Positions 41,499 through 49,262 of a stretch of 64,000 bases of DNA are shown here, piece after piece. The position numbers were made by a program, and so were the translations under genes. Position 1 is the stretch's first letter; every line of letters begins with the position of its first letter. A model generated the notes under the pieces. The model ran no database searches. It was not told the DNA's origin and saw only the letters and a program-made list of their open reading frames with translations. Source of the DNA: Prolixibacteraceae bacterium (GTDB lineage Bacteria > Bacteroidota > Bacteroidia > Bacteroidales > Prolixibacteraceae); contig JAIOZY010000010.1 in the NCBI GenBank assembly GCA_021740385.1, positions 28,646 through 92,645 on the forward strand, in the 5' to 3' direction.

Positions 41499-41545
41499 AA
41501 AGGGCAGAGAGCAAAGGGCAGAGAGCCAATAGCCAATAGCCAATT
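41499..41545. repeat. Word-like tandem repeat in the export operon
   Basis: Bases 41499-41527 carry two copies of GCAAAGGGCAGAGA, followed by AGCCAAT repeated three times to 41545. It lies between the second ATPase and the first permease. Confidence 0.8.
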
Positions 41546-41580
41546 AAATGAAAAGTTTAGAACAAAATAAATAGCAACAA

Positions 41581-42687
41581 ATGAACCGTTTTTGGGGATT
41601 TATTCGAAAAGAGTTTTACCACATATTCCGTGACGCGCGGACCCTGATCATCATTTTGGGCATACCCGTTTCCCAACTTCTGCTGTTTGGATACGTGGTT
41701 AATACCGAGGTGAAAGATGTGAAACTGGCGGTCTACGACCAGTCGAAAGACGATGTTACCACGCGTATTATCAACAAGCTCACATCATCGGGGTATTTCG
41801 AACTGGTTAAAAACCTCGATAGCGATAACGACATCGAAGCGATTTTTAAAAAAGGAAAAATTAAGGAAGTGTTGGTTTTTGAACCCGATTTTGCTGAAAA
41901 GCTCGAACGGGAAGGTTCGGCCGATATCCAGTTGCTGGCCGACGCCACCGATCCCAACGTTGCCCGCATGGTTGCAATGTACACCCAAAACATCATCAAT
42001 TCGTTTTTAAAACAGGAGCAACCTTTGGCAACTGTTCCCATGCAGGTAAACGCCAGCATCAAAATGTATTACAACGAACAATTGCGCAGCGTGTTCTTGT
42101 TTGTGCCCGGGCTAATGGCCCTGATCATGATGTTGGTTTCGGCCTTGATGTCATCCATATCAATTACCCGCGAAAAAGAGCTCGGAACCATGGAAGTGTT
42201 GCTGGTATCGCCGCTTAAGCCCATTCATATCATCATCGGGAAAGTCATACCCTATTTGCTCATTGCTTTTGTCGATTCGTTGCTCATTATCCTGATGGGG
42301 AACCTCGTGTTTAACATGCCCGTAAACGGAAGCCTGTTGTTACTGATGGGCGAATGTTTCCTGTTTATTTTTCTTTCGCTAAGCCTCGGGATACTGATAT
42401 CGACGGTTGCCCCTACGCAGCTAATAGCGATGTTCATGTCGATGATCGGGCTGATGTTGCCAACCCTGTTGTTGTCGGGTTTTGTTTTTCCCATCGAAAG
42501 CATGCCTGAAGTATTGCAATGGTTCAGCGCGATTATGCCGGCCCGCTGGTTTAACGAGATCGTGAAGAACATCATGCTTAAAGGTGTCGGGTTTATGTAC
42601 GTGTGGAAACAAACTTTCATTTTATTGGCAATGAGTGTATTCATTGTATTTGTGAGTGTACGGAAATTTAAAATCAGGTTAATGTAG
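41581..42687 (+). CDS. ABC-2 type permease 1 (YbhS-like)
   Basis: The 368-residue permease has one N-terminal helix, a large periplasmic domain (about residues 45-175) and five C-terminal helices, with the ABC-2 sequence ITREKELGTMEVLLVSPLKPIHIIIGKVIPY. The start FIRKEFYHIFRDARTLIIILGIPV is typical. It pairs with the next gene to form the membrane channel of the exporter. Substrates of this family include cationic drugs and lipophilic compounds. Confidence 0.92.
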   Translation: MNRFWGFIRKEFYHIFRDARTLIIILGIPVSQLLLFGYVVNTEVKDVKLAVYDQSKDDVTTRIINKLTSSGYFELVKNLDSDNDIEAIFKKGKIKEVLVFEPDFAEKLEREGSADIQLLADATDPNVARMVAMYTQNIINSFLKQEQPLATVPMQVNASIKMYYNEQLRSVFLFVPGLMALIMMLVSALMSSISITREKELGTMEVLLVSPLKPIHIIIGKVIPYLLIAFVDSLLIILMGNLVFNMPVNGSLLLLMGECFLFIFLSLSLGILISTVAPTQLIAMFMSMIGLMLPTLLLSGFVFPIESMPEVLQWFSAIMPARWFNEIVKNIMLKGVGFMYVWKQTFILLAMSVFIVFVSVRKFKIRLM

Positions 42688-42692
42688 CGGTT

Positions 42693-43811
42693 ATGCAGGT
42701 ATTTTTAAGCATATTGAGAAAGGAGTTTATCCAGATTTTTCGCGATAAGCGGATGCTGGCCATCATCATTCTTGTTCCGGTTGTTCAGATGATGGTATTG
42801 GTGTATGCGGCCAACATGGAAGTGAAAAATGTTGATGTTGTGGTTGTCGACAACGATTTGAGCCAAAGTTCCCGTTCACTGGCAAACCGTTTTTCAGGTT
42901 CACCATTTTTTACGCTTACCGGTACGACTTTTAATGAGAAAGAAGCCGAAGCCCTGTTAAAAGATGATGCAGCCGATTTGATTTTAAGCATTCCGGCAGG
43001 GTTTGAAGAGAAGCTGATACGTGAAGGGAACGCGTCGCTGCAACTGATCTTTAATGCCATTAACGGTTCGGCTGCAGAAATTTCGGCCGGGTATGCGCAA
43101 AATGTATTGCTCGATTATAATGCCGGCATTATATCGGAAACCCTTGCTATAGAGCGAAATGAGTCGCCGGGAGGCATTAATACGGTTGTGCGTTACTGGT
43201 ACAACGAGTTGCTCGATTACAAACACTTTATGGCACCGGGAATCCTGGTTATTCTTGTAACCATTATCGGCATGTTTTTATCGGGTATGAACCTGGTGAA
43301 AGAAAAAGAGATTGGTACCACGGAGCAGCTCAATGTGACACCCATAAGAAAACATCAGCTCATTGCGGCCAAACTGATCCCATTCTGGGTAATTGCCTTG
43401 TTCGATCTCGCTTTTGGGCTGCTTATTGCAAAATTTCTTTTTAAATTGCCCATTGAAGGAAGTCTGCTTGTGCTTTTCACCTATGCGGCCATTTATCTTG
43501 TGGGTGTGCTGGCAGCCGGCCTGCTTATTTCAACGTTTGCCGAAACGCAGCAACAGGTTCTTTTTATCGGGTATTTCATCATTATGATTTTTATTTTGAT
43601 GGGCGGTATTTTTACACCTGTGGAGAGCATGCCGCGCTGGGCACAGATCATTGATATTTTCAACCCGGTTTGCTACTTCATGCAGGTAATTCGCATGGTT
43701 TTGCTGAAGGGGTCGGGTTTTGGTGATATTATTCCTCAGATAATTTTCAGTGTAATATTTGGCATTCTGATGATGGCCTTCTCAATACTGAAATACCGGA
43801 AACGGGCATAG
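42693..43811 (+). CDS. ABC-2 type permease 2 (YbhR-like)
   Basis: The 372-residue permease is related to the preceding one: ILRKEFIQIFRDKRMLAIIILVPVVQMMVLVYAANMEVKNVDVVVVD, then the ABC-2 core LVKEKEIGTTEQLNVTPIRKHQLIAAKLIPFWVIALFDL and GGIFTPVESMPRWAQ. It is 5 bp from its partner and is the last gene of the operon. A repeat element follows. Confidence 0.92.
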   Translation: MQVFLSILRKEFIQIFRDKRMLAIIILVPVVQMMVLVYAANMEVKNVDVVVVDNDLSQSSRSLANRFSGSPFFTLTGTTFNEKEAEALLKDDAADLILSIPAGFEEKLIREGNASLQLIFNAINGSAAEISAGYAQNVLLDYNAGIISETLAIERNESPGGINTVVRYWYNELLDYKHFMAPGILVILVTIIGMFLSGMNLVKEKEIGTTEQLNVTPIRKHQLIAAKLIPFWVIALFDLAFGLLIAKFLFKLPIEGSLLVLFTYAAIYLVGVLAAGLLISTFAETQQQVLFIGYFIIMIFILMGGIFTPVESMPRWAQIIDIFNPVCYFMQVIRMVLLKGSGFGDIIPQIIFSVIFGILMMAFSILKYRKRA

Positions 43812-43861
43812 GAATATAAATAATAAAAAAGAATATGTTGTTACAAACCTATTTTTTAAAG

Positions 43862-43998
43862 TTGGGCTAAAGCCCGGCTATGGTGTAGAACAGAATTCCG
43901 TCGGATAAATCCGACGGCAATTCATATTGAAGTTTTCACACACCCTGTTTAAGGCGGAGAAAATGGAGACATTTACATGATTCCGGGCTTTAGCCCAA
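43862..43998. repeat. 137-bp element with perfect 16-bp terminal inverted repeats
   Basis: TTGGGCTAAAGCCCGG (43862-43877) and CCGGGCTTTAGCCCAA (43983-43998) are exact inverted repeats. Each end is itself nearly palindromic. Inside, CCGTCGGAT (43898-43906) pairs with ATCCGACGG (43909-43917). There is no coding frame. It resembles a REP/MITE-type non-autonomous element. Confidence 0.85.
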
Positions 43999-44038
43999 AT
44001 GCAGATATTTTTTTCTGACAACTATAAAAAAGGTTGAT

Positions 44039-44968
44039 ATGAACGTATTACTCATTGGTGGCACCGGTTTTTTAGGTTCACGTATTTCAATGTTGCTCAT
44101 CGAACGGAAACATCAGGTAACTGTTCTTTCGCGAAATCCCGATAAGCCGGTTTCGTTCGACAAATCGAAGGTTGCGTTTATCAAGGGTGATATATCTGAT
44201 GCCCGATCCCTTAACGTGGCCGGTAGCTTCGACGTTGTGGTGTATGCGGCAATGGTACCTTTTAAACCGGGCAGGGTATCGAAAAAGAAATTTACCGGGT
44301 TGAAAAAACTGACCCGGCTTTATTTTGAAAATACCATTGAACTGGCACGAAAACTTAAATGTCCGTTGATTTTAACCTCGGGTGTGAGTTTTGAAACCGG
44401 TAAAGGCGAGGTTGCCAACGAAACCTGGCCCATTACACGAAAAGGGATGGCTGCCCTGGGAAAATGTTACGATGAGCTGGTTGCCGAGATCAAAACGGAT
44501 AATACAATTCCGCTCATCGAAATGTTGCCTGCCCAGATTTACGGAAATGGCGGTATGTTCTCAAAAATGATCAACATGGCACGATCGGGCAGGGTGGTGA
44601 TTCTGGGCAACGGGAAAAACTGCATCCCCAAAGTCCATGTCGACGATTGTGCGCGGGCATATCTGCTGGCCATTGAAAAACTGCCTGTGGGTGGGCGTTA
44701 CATTGTGGCCGATGATGCGAATGCTTCCGTTGAAGAGTTTATGCGTTTTATGGCAAAACAATTTGGTACCAAACGGGTTATGAAAATTCCAACATTCATT
44801 TTGCGGCTTGTAGTTGGAAAGTATGTCTTCAAAACGCTTACAATGCACACAAAGGTTTCGAATGCTTTAATTAAATCGGAGTTGGGCTGGAAGCCTGAAT
44901 ACCCGACTTTCCGCGAAGGTTTGGAGCAAATTGCATCAACGTTTGAACAAAATGCAGCTAAAGGTTAA
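44039..44968 (+). CDS. NAD-dependent epimerase/dehydratase-family protein (atypical extended SDR)
   Basis: The 309-residue protein opens with the Rossmann motif VLLIGGTGFLGSRISMLLIERKHQVTVLSRN and follows the extended-SDR plan: KGDISDAR, VVYAAMVPF, PLILTSGVSFETG, PKVHVDDCARAYLLAIEK. The usual YxxxK is not clear; the nearest is GKCYDELVAE with no Lys at +4. Catalysis may therefore differ, or the protein may act as an NmrA-like sensor or chaperone. It stands alone between two repeat-bearing gaps. Confidence 0.8.
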   Translation: MNVLLIGGTGFLGSRISMLLIERKHQVTVLSRNPDKPVSFDKSKVAFIKGDISDARSLNVAGSFDVVVYAAMVPFKPGRVSKKKFTGLKKLTRLYFENTIELARKLKCPLILTSGVSFETGKGEVANETWPITRKGMAALGKCYDELVAEIKTDNTIPLIEMLPAQIYGNGGMFSKMINMARSGRVVILGNGKNCIPKVHVDDCARAYLLAIEKLPVGGRYIVADDANASVEEFMRFMAKQFGTKRVMKIPTFILRLVVGKYVFKTLTMHTKVSNALIKSELGWKPEYPTFREGLEQIASTFEQNAAKG

Positions 44969-45122
44969 AATCATGGGCGGTTTATAATATTTTAAACTGC
45001 ATTGGGTTCATGAATTGGCAGTTTTCAATTTTTGTGCTATTTTTCAGGACAGAACGGAAATATGAAACGAGCATGTAAGACATTTACATCCAAGAGGATG
45101 ATTAAAATGAATGCGAGTTCCA

Positions 45123-45138
45123 TCCGCCAGCTGGCGGA
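45123..45138. repeat. Perfect 16-bp palindrome upstream of the kinase gene
   Basis: TCCGCCAGCTGGCGGA is its own reverse complement. A near copy (CGCCAGTTGGCGGA) sits inside the element at 29115-29224, so this is a dispersed mini-palindrome rather than a gene-specific operator. Confidence 0.75.
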
Positions 45139-45165
45139 CCTTTGAAAACAGACAATTTTAATAGT

Positions 45166-47241
45166 ATGAAACGGATTTTTTCATCCATATGGTTCCTCGC
45201 TCTGTTTATCAGCATCCCTGTTATTCTCTTTTTGCCCGATGTTTTTGAAAAATATATGGTAAGAAAAGAGACAGTGTATCGGGTTAAAAATGGTGTTCCC
45301 GTAAAAAATTACATTGTCGATCTCGATTCAGACGGTAAATGCGAACGAGTGGAATCGTTTGTTTTGAACGGCCCGCCAAAAACCTTTTCTTTTCAATTTT
45401 TTTCAGATGATGGCGGTATGGTTGACCAGGTAAACTGGCCAGGGCAATTCAACAACGATACAAAAAAGTTGTTTTTTGCCGATGCCAACAACGATGGCCA
45501 TAAAGAAATCTATTCCTTTTTGTTTGAAAACGATAGTCTGTATTTGCAATGGGTTCAGCTTACCCCTGAAATTGGTAACGTAAACCGCTTGCCTTTATGC
45601 CCGGTTTATACCTATCGCGATAGTTTGTACAGTTATTCTTTTGGAAATATTCATTGTATCGACCTGGAGAATGACGGCAAAAACGAATTAATTATCCCCG
45701 TAACCGGAGGTTTTTCAATTATTCCGCGTCAGTTTTTCAAGGTGGATATTGAAAACAGACAAGTAACATCATCAATCATTACAGGTTGTGCAAATACAAA
45801 AATTCAGTTTTTCGACCTGGAGAATGATGGGGTGCTTGAAATTATTGCCGACGGGGAAGTGCCCCCAATCAGGAAAGAGTATGATTTACCCTGCAATGAA
45901 CCTGCCCCATACCTGAGGGTGCTTAACCATGAACTAAAAGATATAATTGCCCCGGTAAAATTTCCCTCCGGAATTACCAGTTCTACCCGCACTTTCCCGG
46001 TTGTCATCAACGGGCAACCATTCCTGAATACTTTTTTCTTTTCGCGTAGCGCCGAATGCCCGTCATTCAGGGGGTATCGGTTTGATATAACAGGTAATAA
46101 GGTCGATTCCCTTGTGATTGAAAATGTTGAACGGGATATCTATAAATGGGTATTCAAAAACGAAAAAGGGAATTTCATCACAAATGTATCTGCTTCAGGA
46201 TTTGTTGAAATCAACAGCAATTTAGAGATTGTTAAAGAATTAAAAGTTAAAGACGGGATTAATTATTCATACTACAGCCAGGCAGATATCAATGAAGACG
46301 GGATTATGGAATATTTTTTAGAGGATAGAATCAGTAAGTGCTTATTTGTTTTTACCGACCAAATGAAACGCAAATATGAGATCCCTGTTAAAAACCAGCT
46401 TTTCCCTGACAATGACCTGATCAAACTGTCGAAAAACAGGTTTTATACAGCCGGGGAAAAAAGTTACACCATCTGGACGTTTAAAAAGAATCCGTTTTTC
46501 TGGCTCAGGTTTCCGGTTTATCTTGCCATATACCTTATCGGAGCTCTTTTCTTTTATGTTATTCAGAAAATGACCGAGGCACGTGTGCGAAAACAGTTTG
46601 AATTGCGTGACCAGGTGCGCGAACTGCAACTGAAAAGTTTCCGCAGCCAACTCGATCCGCATTTTGTTTTTAACACCTTCAACGCCATTGCATCGGTTAT
46701 TAAAAAAGGTGACAATGAAACAGCCTATAAAACCTTTATGCACTTTTCGAGGCTCATTCGACATACATTAACCGATGTAAGCAGTGATTTTATTCCTTTA
46801 GAAGTAGAACTTCAAACGGTTACAAATTTTATAGAATTGCAAAAAGTACGTTTTAAGGATTTGTTTGAATATGAAATAAACTGTACAGATAAAGGCCTGA
46901 AAGAGCATAATATTCCCCGCATGATTATCCAGGTGCATGTTGAAAATGCCATAAAGCACGGGTTGCGGCCTAAAAAGGATGATGGACTTTTAACCATCAA
47001 CATTGGAAAAGATGCTGAACAGATGCGTATTGAAATTTACGACAACGGTATTGGGCGCGAAGCCTCGAAGGATTTGCGCACCCATTCAACCGGTATTGGA
47101 ACAAAAACGATGGATGCCTTTATTGAACACCTGAACAAAACACAAAAACAAAAGATTGTGCAGAAGGTGGAGGATTTGTACCATGAGGCAGGGAATGCAT
47201 TGGGTACAAAAGTAATACTTTTAATACCTCTTGGTTTATAA
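45166..47241 (+). CDS. LytS-type sensor histidine kinase with beta-propeller-like sensor
   Basis: The start is at ATG 45166 (MKRIFSSIWFLALFISIP); a TTG 24 bp earlier is unlikely. After an N-terminal membrane anchor comes a large periplasmic domain (about residues 30-440). It has FG-GAP/VCBS-like Asp-rich loops such as DLDSDGKCERVESF, DANNDGHKEIYSF, DLENDGKNELIIPV and DINEDGIMEYFL, which often bind Ca. A membrane helix near residue 450 leads to a coiled coil, the His-kinase motif LDPHFVFNTFNAI, the N-box MIIQVHVENAIKHGL and DNGIGREAS...STGIGTKTM. These kinases normally pair with a LytTR regulator, and none is adjacent. Confidence 0.88.
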   Translation: MKRIFSSIWFLALFISIPVILFLPDVFEKYMVRKETVYRVKNGVPVKNYIVDLDSDGKCERVESFVLNGPPKTFSFQFFSDDGGMVDQVNWPGQFNNDTKKLFFADANNDGHKEIYSFLFENDSLYLQWVQLTPEIGNVNRLPLCPVYTYRDSLYSYSFGNIHCIDLENDGKNELIIPVTGGFSIIPRQFFKVDIENRQVTSSIITGCANTKIQFFDLENDGVLEIIADGEVPPIRKEYDLPCNEPAPYLRVLNHELKDIIAPVKFPSGITSSTRTFPVVINGQPFLNTFFFSRSAECPSFRGYRFDITGNKVDSLVIENVERDIYKWVFKNEKGNFITNVSASGFVEINSNLEIVKELKVKDGINYSYYSQADINEDGIMEYFLEDRISKCLFVFTDQMKRKYEIPVKNQLFPDNDLIKLSKNRFYTAGEKSYTIWTFKKNPFFWLRFPVYLAIYLIGALFFYVIQKMTEARVRKQFELRDQVRELQLKSFRSQLDPHFVFNTFNAIASVIKKGDNETAYKTFMHFSRLIRHTLTDVSSDFIPLEVELQTVTNFIELQKVRFKDLFEYEINCTDKGLKEHNIPRMIIQVHVENAIKHGLRPKKDDGLLTINIGKDAEQMRIEIYDNGIGREASKDLRTHSTGIGTKTMDAFIEHLNKTQKQKIVQKVEDLYHEAGNALGTKVILLIPLGL

Positions 47242-47607
47242 TGTACACCCCTCCCTTTTATCCCTCACCTGAAGTGGGAGGGACAATAAGCTCCACCTTC
47301 GCTGAAGCTATGGCAGGCAAAGCCTGTGCAAGTAAAACACAAAAAAAACCTCCGCCCACGATTGCCCCTTCTCAAAAGGGATAAAGATGTATGGCCGGCA
47401 TGCAGTATCATTGAAGCACCGTAGGTGCGTTGTTTTTGTTGCCACGGGTTTTAACCCGTGGGTTCAGTTAGGTTATGTCCAAAAATCGGCCACGGTAATA
47501 ATTGCAAAAAATATTTTTCATTGTATGGCCGATAAGGTAGAATTTTCGACAAATGAAATATCCCATTATACCTGCAATTTTCAATCTCCCATTTTCGCAC
47601 CATCTTC
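47242..47607. other. Gene-free repeat-bearing stretch
   Basis: Bases 47296-47323 are a copy of the dispersed repeat found in the GH2 gene (CCTTCGCTGAAGCTA shared exactly). ACGGGTTTTAACCCGT near 47444-47459 is a palindrome, and TGTATGGCCGG recurs near 47390 and 47974. A 97-codon frame at 47387-47680 runs into the long repeats and is not supported. Confidence 0.6.
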
Positions 47608-47832
47608 CCTTTCCGTCCGGGTGAACCAACGCTCTTTTTTCCATGTCCTACCGCGGACGGTTATACCATTGCATTCATAACCCCGGGTTACGTTCCCCCG
47701 ATTACTTATTCGGGGTCACTAACCCGGGGCTATTGCTGTTTGACCCTTTCAGGGTCGATATCTGCGGATAATACTACCCAAAATAATTCTGCGTCTAACA
47801 AACCGGTCGTTATTAAAATATGCCATTGGTAT
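47608..47832. repeat. Long intergenic repeat, copy A
   Basis: It matches 48028-48252 for about 225 bp, with 87 bp identical (47648-47734 and 48069-48155). It is dense in nested palindromes: ACCCCGGGTTACG...CTAACCCGGGGC, CCGCGG and GACCCTTTCAGGGTC. No protein is encoded. Confidence 0.88.
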
Positions 47833-47839
47833 AATTTTT

Positions 47840-47940
47840 TGGGAGCCTGAAGGGCTCGAATAACAATAGCCCAGGGCAGAGTTTCGGGAGGAACGACCGA
47901 AACGTCGCCCTGGGTTGCAGGTGCATAAGACAAACCCGGC
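47840..47940. repeat. Diverged inverted copy of the long intergenic repeat
   Basis: Read on the minus strand it follows the same order as copies A and B: TTATGCACCTGCAACCCAGGG..., a TCG-rich loop, then GCCCTGGGCTATTGTTATTC. It is a relative in opposite orientation, lying between the two direct copies. Confidence 0.6.
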
Positions 47941-48027
47941 CACAGTAATTCCTATGCCAGGGATTTATCGTTGTATGGCCGGAATGCAGGACATCCAATA
48001 AATGAAAAACCTTTTCTGCAATACCTA

Positions 48028-48252
48028 CCCTTTCCGTCCGGGTGAACCAAGAAGCCTTTTTCAACGCTCTACCGCGGACGGTTATACCATTGCATTCATA
48101 ACCCCGGGTTACGTTCCCCCGATTACTTATTCGGGGTCACTAACCCGGGGCTATTACTATTTGACCCTTTCAGGGTCGATATCTTCGGAATATTACCCAA
48201 CATAATTCTGCTTTTACCATAGCAGTCGTTATGAAAAAATGCCATTTGCATA
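48028..48252. repeat. Long intergenic repeat, copy B
   Basis: This is the direct copy of 47608-47832, offset by about 420 bp. Differences are confined to the edges and to the loop after CCCGGGGCTATT. Confidence 0.88.
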
Positions 48253-48267
48253 TATACTACCTCCCCT

Positions 48268-48350
48268 GCTGGCACAGTTCTGTGAACCGTACCCCAGCCA
48301 GGCTGTACATTGCTGCGCAATTTTTGTGATTTTAAAAGTCACAGTCCCAA
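48268..48350. repeat. Left direct repeat flanking the yoeB-type module
   Basis: It starts GCTGGCACAGTTCTGTGAAC and ends TTTAAAAGTCACAGTCCCAA. It matches 48933-49026 at both ends, with diverged middle. The toxin-antitoxin pair lies between the two copies. Confidence 0.65.
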
Positions 48351-48413
48351 AGCAATGTGTAGTTTATTGTTTGGATCTCATGAATTCAAGTGGCATAGTG
48401 GAGATATGAAAAA

Positions 48414-48680
48414 CTATTCGTAATGACCCTTTAATGAAAATATTGTGGCAACATTTGAAGTGTAGTCCAATTTGTAGATAAGTCGGTGTTCTTTGTTTAT
48501 TCTTCTTGACCAATATCCCGAAAGGTCTTCTTTTAATTTTTCCGGTTTACCAATACCTGTTTCGGGCGTTAACGCTATTGATTTTATGAGGGCTGTTATC
48601 CTTTTTTGAATTTTCTTGTTTCCCGATTGTTTCCAAAATTCAATATCGTCCAATGCACCGGTTTTATATTTTATTTCCAT
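48414..48680 (-). CDS. YoeB/Txe-family toxin
   Basis: The 88-residue RelE-superfamily toxin has WKQSGNKKIQKRITALIKSIALTPETGIGKPEKLKEDLSGYWSRRINKEHRLIYKL and ends SLKGHYE. The Arg pair in SRRI, the HRLIY strand and the C-terminal His-Tyr are typical of YoeB ribosome-dependent mRNA interferases. It overlaps the antitoxin gene by 10 bp, so the two are translated together. Confidence 0.92.
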   Translation of the reverse strand: MEIKYKTGALDDIEFWKQSGNKKIQKRITALIKSIALTPETGIGKPEKLKEDLSGYWSRRINKEHRLIYKLDYTSNVATIFSLKGHYE

Positions 48681-48868
48681 ATATTATCGATGTCGACTTT
48701 TACCGATGCCTGCTTTTCCCTTTGTTTTATCATGTCAACAAATTCGGGATTATAAGTTGGCGCATCTTCTCTGTTTTCATCCAAAACTTTTGCGAATCGA
48801 AGGGTTTTTAAATAATCGACCAAACGTTTTGCTTCATTAGTACTTGTGTCAATGATTACTGTAGCCAT
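48671..48868 (-). CDS. Antitoxin partner of the YoeB-type toxin
   Basis: The 65-residue protein has an N-terminal beta/helix part (MATVIIDTSTNEAKRLVDYLKTLRFAKV) and a charged, probably disordered C-terminus that would wrap the toxin. It is not a classic YefM/Phd sequence but has the right size, order and overlap. The promoter lies just upstream. Confidence 0.82.
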   Translation of the reverse strand: MATVIIDTSTNEAKRLVDYLKTLRFAKVLDENREDAPTYNPEFVDMIKQREKQASVKVDIDNIWK

Positions 48869-48882
48869 AATTACTTTTTTTG

Positions 48883-48890
48883 CAAATATA
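48883..48890 (-). promoter_or_regulatory. -7 element of the yoeB-type operon
   Basis: TATATTTG on the minus strand matches TAnnTTTG, 15 bp before the antitoxin ATG. No strong -33 element is seen at the right spacing. Confidence 0.55.
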
Positions 48891-48932
48891 CAAAATAGAT
48901 GTCAAAACGGGGGTAACTATAAGATTAGCTCC

Positions 48933-49026
48933 GCTGGCGCGGTTCTGTGAACCGTGTCCCAACCAATGTGGCTGGATAATTCATGGATAAAATTTGAATT
49001 ACTGCCTTTAAAAGTCATATTCCCAA
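48933..49026. repeat. Right direct repeat flanking the yoeB-type module
   Basis: It starts GCTGGCGCGGTTCTGTGAAC and ends TTTAAAAGTCATATTCCCAA, parallel to 48268-48350. Nothing else is found from 48891 to 49149 except a CAGTTCCGGCAGGAAC inverted repeat just after it. Confidence 0.65.
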
Positions 49027-49149
49027 CTAAAAAACAGTTCCGGCAGGAACGGGTTATTTTAAAATATGCACCAGACCTACAGCCTTCTTTAATTTCATCT
49101 TTCATTTTTGATTATCCGCTTTTATTAAGTTTACAACCACCTTACTTTT

Positions 49150-49170
49150 CGGGCGATTAAAAATCGCCCG
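49150..49170. repeat. Palindrome CGGGCGATT-AAA-AATCGCCCG
   Basis: A perfect 9-bp stem with a 3-base loop, immediately before the terminator of the GH2 gene. It lacks a T-run of its own and is probably another mini-palindrome family. Confidence 0.7.
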
Positions 49171-49174
49171 TCCC

Positions 49175-49203
49175 AAAAAAAGGGCAGCCCGTTAAGCTGC
49201 CCC
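49175..49203 (-). terminator. Rho-independent terminator of the galactan operon
   Basis: GGGCAGC (49182-49188) pairs with GCTGCCC (49197-49203), and seven T follow on the minus strand. It lies 60 bp beyond the GH2 stop. Confidence 0.87.
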
Positions 49204-49262
49204 TCATGTTTCCATATTAACCCAGTTGTCACGTTAAACCTTACATTACGGAACGGTTCGGG

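Noticed and set aside
47387..47680. 97-codon frame and several other short frames within the 47.2-48.4 kb repeat region
   Set aside because: They run through palindromic repeat copies, differ between copies, and have low-complexity, non-protein-like translations.
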